Below the pieces are notes generated by a model, which made no database searches, had not been told where the DNA came from, and saw only the letters and a list, made by a program, of their open reading frames with translations. The translations under genes were made by a program, and so were the position numbers. 64,000 bases of DNA from the NCBI RefSeq assembly GCF_001894745.1, contig NZ_BBYF01000004.1:409365-473364 (forward strand), read 5' to 3'. Shown piece by piece: positions 60,426 to 64,000 of the stretch; position 1 is the first letter of the stretch, and each line of letters starts with the position of its first letter. The DNA comes from Paenibacillus sp. NAIST15-1. Its GTDB lineage: Bacteria > Bacillota > Bacilli > Paenibacillales > Paenibacillaceae.

Positions 60426-61559
60426 GTGGAACAACGTCAGGAGAGAATCCGTCTGCTCGATATTTTGCGGGGATTTGCAATTCTAGGCACATTGGGGACA
60501 AATATTTGGATATTTGCACATCTAGGAGATTTATCTTATCTCACCACGTACGCGTATACGGGCTGGTGGAAGCTCGATGATCTGCTCCGCATGATCGTAT
60601 TATTTTTCGTAAATGGCAAGATGCTCGGCTTATTAACGATCATGTTCGGAGTAGGCATGGAAATGAAGTATCAGCAGGCGAAGCGTGTGGGCAAGGCCTG
60701 GCCGGGCGTCTATATGTGGGTGCTTCTTGTTTTGCTATTGGAGGGCTTGCTTCATTTTATTCTCGTAATGGAGTATGACATCTTAATGAGCTATGGCATA
60801 ACAGGCATGATTGCCGCCTTCATTATTCGAGGTGGCGATCGTGCCATATCCATCACGATGAGAGTGATTGGCAGCGTACATGTCATCGCAATTTTGAGTA
60901 TCCTTCTGCTTGGATTAATGGGCGCCAATATGTCACTAGGGAACTTTGATCAGGTGGTCACTCTCTACAAGGACGGTTCATGGCTGGAGCAAGTCCAATA
61001 TCGACTATCTCATTTCGTACAGCTTCGCTTTGAGCCCATTTTTGTCATTCCGTTGAATGTGTTTCTGTTTTTACTCGGCGTTCGCCTTATGCGCTCCGGA
61101 GTGTTCGCTCCAGATGAGAATGGGCAGCGACAACGCAGCAAGCTTTTGAAGCTGGGCATCTACGTCGGGGTGCCATTAAACCTGCTTATCTTCATACCCG
61201 GCGGCATTTTCGACATGCCCGTCCGCTATTTATTTGCTCCCTTTCTGTCATTTTGGTATATAGCGCTCATTGGTAAAGTGGTACAATATAACAAATTAGA
61301 TCGGCTGTGGCGCCTGCTTGAAAACACAGGGAAGATGTCGTTAAGCTGCTATGTTATGCAAAATGTGATTGCTTCCGTGCTCTGTTATGGCTGGGGCTTA
61401 GCATTAGGCGGCAAGTTGAATTCGTTAACCATTATCGCAATCTGGGTGGAGATCTCCGTGTTCCAGCTATGGTTCGCTTCAAGATGGCTGCGGATCTTCA
61501 AGCTTGGCCCTATGGAGTCTGTCCGCAAGCGTGCGGTAGGCATTTTTCAGTCTAGGTGA
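60426..61559 (+). CDS. DUF418 membrane protein
   Basis: A 377-residue membrane protein with about 10 helices. The N-terminus RIRLLDILRGFAILGTLGTN is typical of DUF418 proteins, with a DUF418 C-terminal helix bundle (SLSCYVMQNVIASVLCYGWG). The start is GTG 60426, five bases after GAAGGATGAG. The two-component genes follow at 15 bases, so the three form an operon. DUF418 function is unknown, though links to lipid or envelope acylation are suspected (inference). Confidence 0.82.
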   Translation: MEQRQERIRLLDILRGFAILGTLGTNIWIFAHLGDLSYLTTYAYTGWWKLDDLLRMIVLFFVNGKMLGLLTIMFGVGMEMKYQQAKRVGKAWPGVYMWVLLVLLLEGLLHFILVMEYDILMSYGITGMIAAFIIRGGDRAISITMRVIGSVHVIAILSILLLGLMGANMSLGNFDQVVTLYKDGSWLEQVQYRLSHFVQLRFEPIFVIPLNVFLFLLGVRLMRSGVFAPDENGQRQRSKLLKLGIYVGVPLNLLIFIPGGIFDMPVRYLFAPFLSFWYIALIGKVVQYNKLDRLWRLLENTGKMSLSCYVMQNVIASVLCYGWGLALGGKLNSLTIIAIWVEISVFQLWFASRWLRIFKLGPMESVRKRAVGIFQSR

Positions 61560-61574
61560 ATCTGGAGGCTATCG

Positions 61575-62690
61575 ATGAAGATCTACCCAAGAGATCAGAT
61601 GAAACAGTTTCTGCTCATAGATGTAATTGCGATCGTATATTTGTGCTATTTTGTCCTGAGCACGCGTTCCGATCTTGGTCTCTTGGGATCCCTTATGATC
61701 CTAAGCTTATTTTTGATTTCCTTCTATATTGCATTATGGCATCGGAATATCTATCTGCTGGCAGCTGTTGTATCTGGTCTCGGCACGATTGCGGTACTCA
61801 GTATCTTTATTGACCCCAATCTTCTCATGTTCGGATTTATATTTGCCGATCTGCTCGGCAGATCGAAGACCAAATGGCAAATCGGCGTCGGAACTGCAGC
61901 CATAGCCCTTATGTACGCGGTAGTCGCAAGATGGGGAGAAAGTGATTTCTATGCCAGGTATATGATGCATCTCCCCATTATCATTATCCAGATACTCCTG
62001 CCTTCTATCCTATACATAAGAGCGCGAGCGGCCAGCCTGCAAGGCCAGCTGGACTCTGCCAATGAACAGCTTGAACAATATGCCCTGCAGGAGGAAAGAC
62101 ACCGCATCGCACGCGATCTCCATGATACGCTGGGACAAACCTTGACGATGATCAAACTGAAAAGCGAGCTGGCTGCTAAATGGGTAGATAAAGACCCGAA
62201 GCAGGCCAAAGAAGAGCTGAACGACATCCTCAACACCTCGCGAATTGCCCTTAAGCAAGTACGGGAACTCGTTTCCGAGATGAAGTTCATTTCACTGACA
62301 AGTGAGCTGGCGCATTCGCGCAAGCTGCTTCATACGGCTGGCATTGAGCTTGTAATTATAGAGCATGGCCCTCCCCCATTGCTATCCAGTGTCGAGGAAA
62401 CGATGATTGCTCTCTCTATGCGGGAAGCAATTACAAATACGATTAAGCATAGTCAGGCGCAGCACTGCACGATACAGCTTCAAATGATAGATAACAGGTA
62501 CACCATATACATAACTGATGATGGTGTCGGGCTAAGCCACAAAGAAGGCGGAAATGGCATCCTGTCAATGAAGGAGCGAATGCACGCGCTGAACGGCACT
62601 CTTACAGTGGAATGCTTGCCTGCCGGAGGGACTGCGGTTGCAATGATGCTCCCCCTCCATCATCTCGGAAAGGAAAGTGCTGCTACATGA
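61575..62690 (+). CDS. DesK-like sensor histidine kinase
   Basis: A 371-residue kinase with five or six N-terminal helices (about 1-150), a short coiled coil, and HisKA_3: ERHRIARDLHDTLGQTLTMI, with the phospho-His in the last HD. The following KDPKQAKEELNDILNTSRIA and the ATPase EAITNTIKHSQA plus GNGILSMKERM fit DesK closely. DesK senses membrane fluidity; here no desaturase is adjacent. The ATG follows GGAGGC. It overlaps the response-regulator gene by four bases. Confidence 0.87.
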   Translation: MKIYPRDQMKQFLLIDVIAIVYLCYFVLSTRSDLGLLGSLMILSLFLISFYIALWHRNIYLLAAVVSGLGTIAVLSIFIDPNLLMFGFIFADLLGRSKTKWQIGVGTAAIALMYAVVARWGESDFYARYMMHLPIIIIQILLPSILYIRARAASLQGQLDSANEQLEQYALQEERHRIARDLHDTLGQTLTMIKLKSELAAKWVDKDPKQAKEELNDILNTSRIALKQVRELVSEMKFISLTSELAHSRKLLHTAGIELVIIEHGPPPLLSSVEETMIALSMREAITNTIKHSQAQHCTIQLQMIDNRYTIYITDDGVGLSHKEGGNGILSMKERMHALNGTLTVECLPAGGTAVAMMLPLHHLGKESAAT

Positions 62691-63292
62691 TTCGCGTTGT
62701 GATTGCTGAAGACCAGCAGATGCTGCGAGGTGCCTTTGCCTCATTGCTGAAGTTCGAAGACGATATTGAAGTATTGGCGGAAGTGGCGGATGGGAAGCAG
62801 GCATGGGAAGCCATACAGCAGCATAAGCCTGACGTATGCGTGGTAGATATTGAAATGCCGCACATGAACGGCTTAGAGTTGGCATTGCAAATCAGAAACG
62901 CCGGGCTTCCTTGCAAAATTGTGATCGTTACTACCTTTGCCCGGCCTGGCTATTTGCAAAAGGCAATGAATGCCCAAGTGAATGCCTATCTGCTTAAGGA
63001 TGAACCGATCGACTATCTCATTGAATCCATTCGTAGGGTCATGGCTGGAGAACGGGTGATCAGCACCGATCTGGCTGCAGTGCTCTTTATGAACAATGAG
63101 AATCCATTAAGCGAGAGAGAAGCTGAGATGCTGCGGCTAACGAAGGAAGGCTTGACGACAAGCGAAATCAGCAAATCCCTCTTCCTGACGATTGGCACGG
63201 TACGAAATTATCTATCTTCTGCCATTCAAAAGCTGGATGCTGAATCGAGACAGCAGGCCGCAGCCATTGCCGAGGAGAAGGGATGGCTTTGA
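62687..63292 (+). CDS. DesR-like response regulator (NarL/LuxR type)
   Basis: A 201-residue regulator. Receiver: MIRVVIAEDQQMLRGAFASL (acidic ED), DVCVVDIEMPHMNGLEL (phospho-Asp), IVTTFARPGYLQKAM and KDEPID (conserved Lys). C-terminal LuxR HTH: LSEREAEMLRLTKEGLTTSE and TIGTVRNYLSSAIQKL. The receiver resembles DesR. The start overlaps the kinase stop (ATGA). It likely acts on a promoter outside this window or the operon itself. Confidence 0.9.
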   Translation: MIRVVIAEDQQMLRGAFASLLKFEDDIEVLAEVADGKQAWEAIQQHKPDVCVVDIEMPHMNGLELALQIRNAGLPCKIVIVTTFARPGYLQKAMNAQVNAYLLKDEPIDYLIESIRRVMAGERVISTDLAAVLFMNNENPLSEREAEMLRLTKEGLTTSEISKSLFLTIGTVRNYLSSAIQKLDAESRQQAAAIAEEKGWL

Positions 63293-63299
63293 ACCATCC

Positions 63300-63932
63300 C
63301 TACAAAAACTCTCCGACAGGGAGATCAAGATTGATCGTCGTGTTGCGGAGTACCTTCTTATGGGCAATAGCCTTTGCCGAAAACAGGCGCATCAGCACAG
63401 CGACCTGCAGCGAGTCGCTCGTCAACGCCCCTTCATCACGACTGCCAATAAGGCTTACATCGGGCACAGCCGGCCAGGAGCCGGCTCGATGGTAGAAACC
63501 AGCCAGATCTGGATGGCATGTAAACAAGCCAAGATCCACGCCGCTCTGCTCCATCCATCGGGTAGCGGCAGCGACTGTTTTTAGCCCATAGCCTAAACCA
63601 CGATAATCAGGGTCAGTCGCTACACAGCTAAGTCCTGATAGCCTGAACCTCTCTCCCTCATGCTCGATCGCTTTGGAGACAACTCCCGTATAGCTGACTA
63701 ATTTTCCATCTGCATAGGCATAGAAGGAACGCGCATTCAGCGCTTCATGATGGGCAGCCGGTATCGTATCCTCCAGCAGTCCATCCTCCTCCGGCCATAC
63801 GCGATGCAGCAAGACGGCAATCTCTCTCCATAGGCTTGCAGGTGCCTGATTATAATTTATTGATTGTATGATATCATCCGCCAATAGTAGCTCATCCTTT
63901 ACGTGAAAGGTCTGGAGGCGACAAATCCCCAC
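63300..63932 (-). CDS. GNAT-family acetyltransferase
   Basis: A 210-residue GNAT protein. The acetyl-CoA loop is in SCVATDPDYRGLGYGLKTVA, followed by GVDLGLFTCHPDLAGFYHRA (C-terminal helix) and ALTSDSLQVAVLMRLFSAKA. The pattern recalls aminoglycoside 2'-type and related small-molecule acetyltransferases, but a substrate cannot be assigned. The start is GTG 63932; an in-frame TAG lies three codons upstream, and the GAGGGGA site is unusually close. It is convergent with the response-regulator gene. Confidence 0.82.
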   Translation of the reverse strand: MGICRLQTFHVKDELLLADDIIQSINYNQAPASLWREIAVLLHRVWPEEDGLLEDTIPAAHHEALNARSFYAYADGKLVSYTGVVSKAIEHEGERFRLSGLSCVATDPDYRGLGYGLKTVAAATRWMEQSGVDLGLFTCHPDLAGFYHRAGSWPAVPDVSLIGSRDEGALTSDSLQVAVLMRLFSAKAIAHKKVLRNTTINLDLPVGEFL

Positions 63933-63957
63933 TCCCCTCTATTATCCACGAAATCAG

Positions 63958-63980
63958 AACCACCCGTCCAACGGGTGGTT
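63958..63980. terminator. Hairpin at the right edge
   Basis: A perfect nine-base stem (AACCACCCG / CGGGTGGTT) with loop TCCAA. It probably ends a gene beyond the window; T tract is weak. Confidence 0.45.
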
Positions 63981-64000
63981 TGCACTTGGGGTATAACCCC

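Noticed and set aside
1..64000. CRISPR array, tRNA, rRNA, transposase or prophage genes
   Set aside because: No regularly spaced repeats, cloverleaf sequences, rRNA blocks or transposase motifs were seen on either strand.

Overview
The window looks like chromosomal DNA of a Paenibacillus-type Firmicute. Evidence: SLH-domain surface protein, strong GGAGG-type ribosome sites with frequent TTG/GTG starts, many ABC importers and AraC/LysR regulators, a DesK/DesR-like pair, KhtTU, CcpA-like and Fur sites, and a mixed base composition near half GC. I see no rRNA, tRNA, CRISPR array, insertion sequence or prophage. Almost everything is ordinary accessory metabolism and transport, with a few unusual regulatory leaders.

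Layout. 0-6.5 kb: a partial secreted protein, a GT-C-like membrane protein, a SNF2 helicase and a TipA-type MerR regulator. 6.8-10.2 kb: a thiosulfate importer pair (TsuA/TsuB-like), a methyltransferase, and a TerC-family protein behind a yybP-ykoY manganese riboswitch. 10.3-18.5 kb (minus strand): a cobalamin-riboswitch operon encoding an SLH-anchored protein with alpha/alpha-barrel and transcobalamin-like (DUF4430) domains, a second DUF4430 protein, and a complete ECF transporter (T, fused A-A, S). I read this as a surface B12-capture and uptake system. 18.6-26 kb: rlmN, a 168-bp terminal-inverted-repeat element, a broken AraC gene, an alpha/beta hydrolase, a stand-alone UMP kinase gene with a leader-peptide attenuator, an HxlR/DJ-1 divergent pair and a frameshifted acetyltransferase. 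25.9-31 kb: Fur-boxed ferredoxin-NADP reductase divergent from a siderophore ABC importer.

31-40.8 kb: AraC regulator, polar amino-acid ABC importer, DODA-type dioxygenase, a GIY-YIG-like small protein, a sugar ABC importer with tandem cre-like sites, and a Bax-inhibitor-1 family protein. 41-43.8 kb: a solitary cytosine-5 DNA methyltransferase, an SDR, and PhnA/YjdM. 44-47.6 kb and 50.5-54.9 kb: two carbohydrate gene blocks (two Gfo/Idh/MocA oxidoreductases plus a TIM-barrel hydrolase; AraC regulator plus sugar ABC importer) whose promoters share a near-identical 66-67 bp segment, so they probably form one regulon. 47.7-50.4 kb between them holds an HTH/DUF2975 pair and a LysR/SDR divergent pair. 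55-64 kb: NADAR protein, Dph6-like ATPase, CMD and tautomerase genes divergent from a LysR gene, KhtTU K+/H+ antiporter, a DUF418 membrane protein with a DesK/DesR-like two-component system, and a GNAT acetyltransferase.

The two most interesting items are the riboswitch-controlled transcobalamin-like ECF operon and the pyrH leader. The leader has a near-consensus Crp/Fnr palindrome, a short leader ORF with a U-rich tract, and an intrinsic terminator one base past its stop. This arrangement resembles E. coli pyrBI attenuation. All functions are from reading the sequence; no database search was run.
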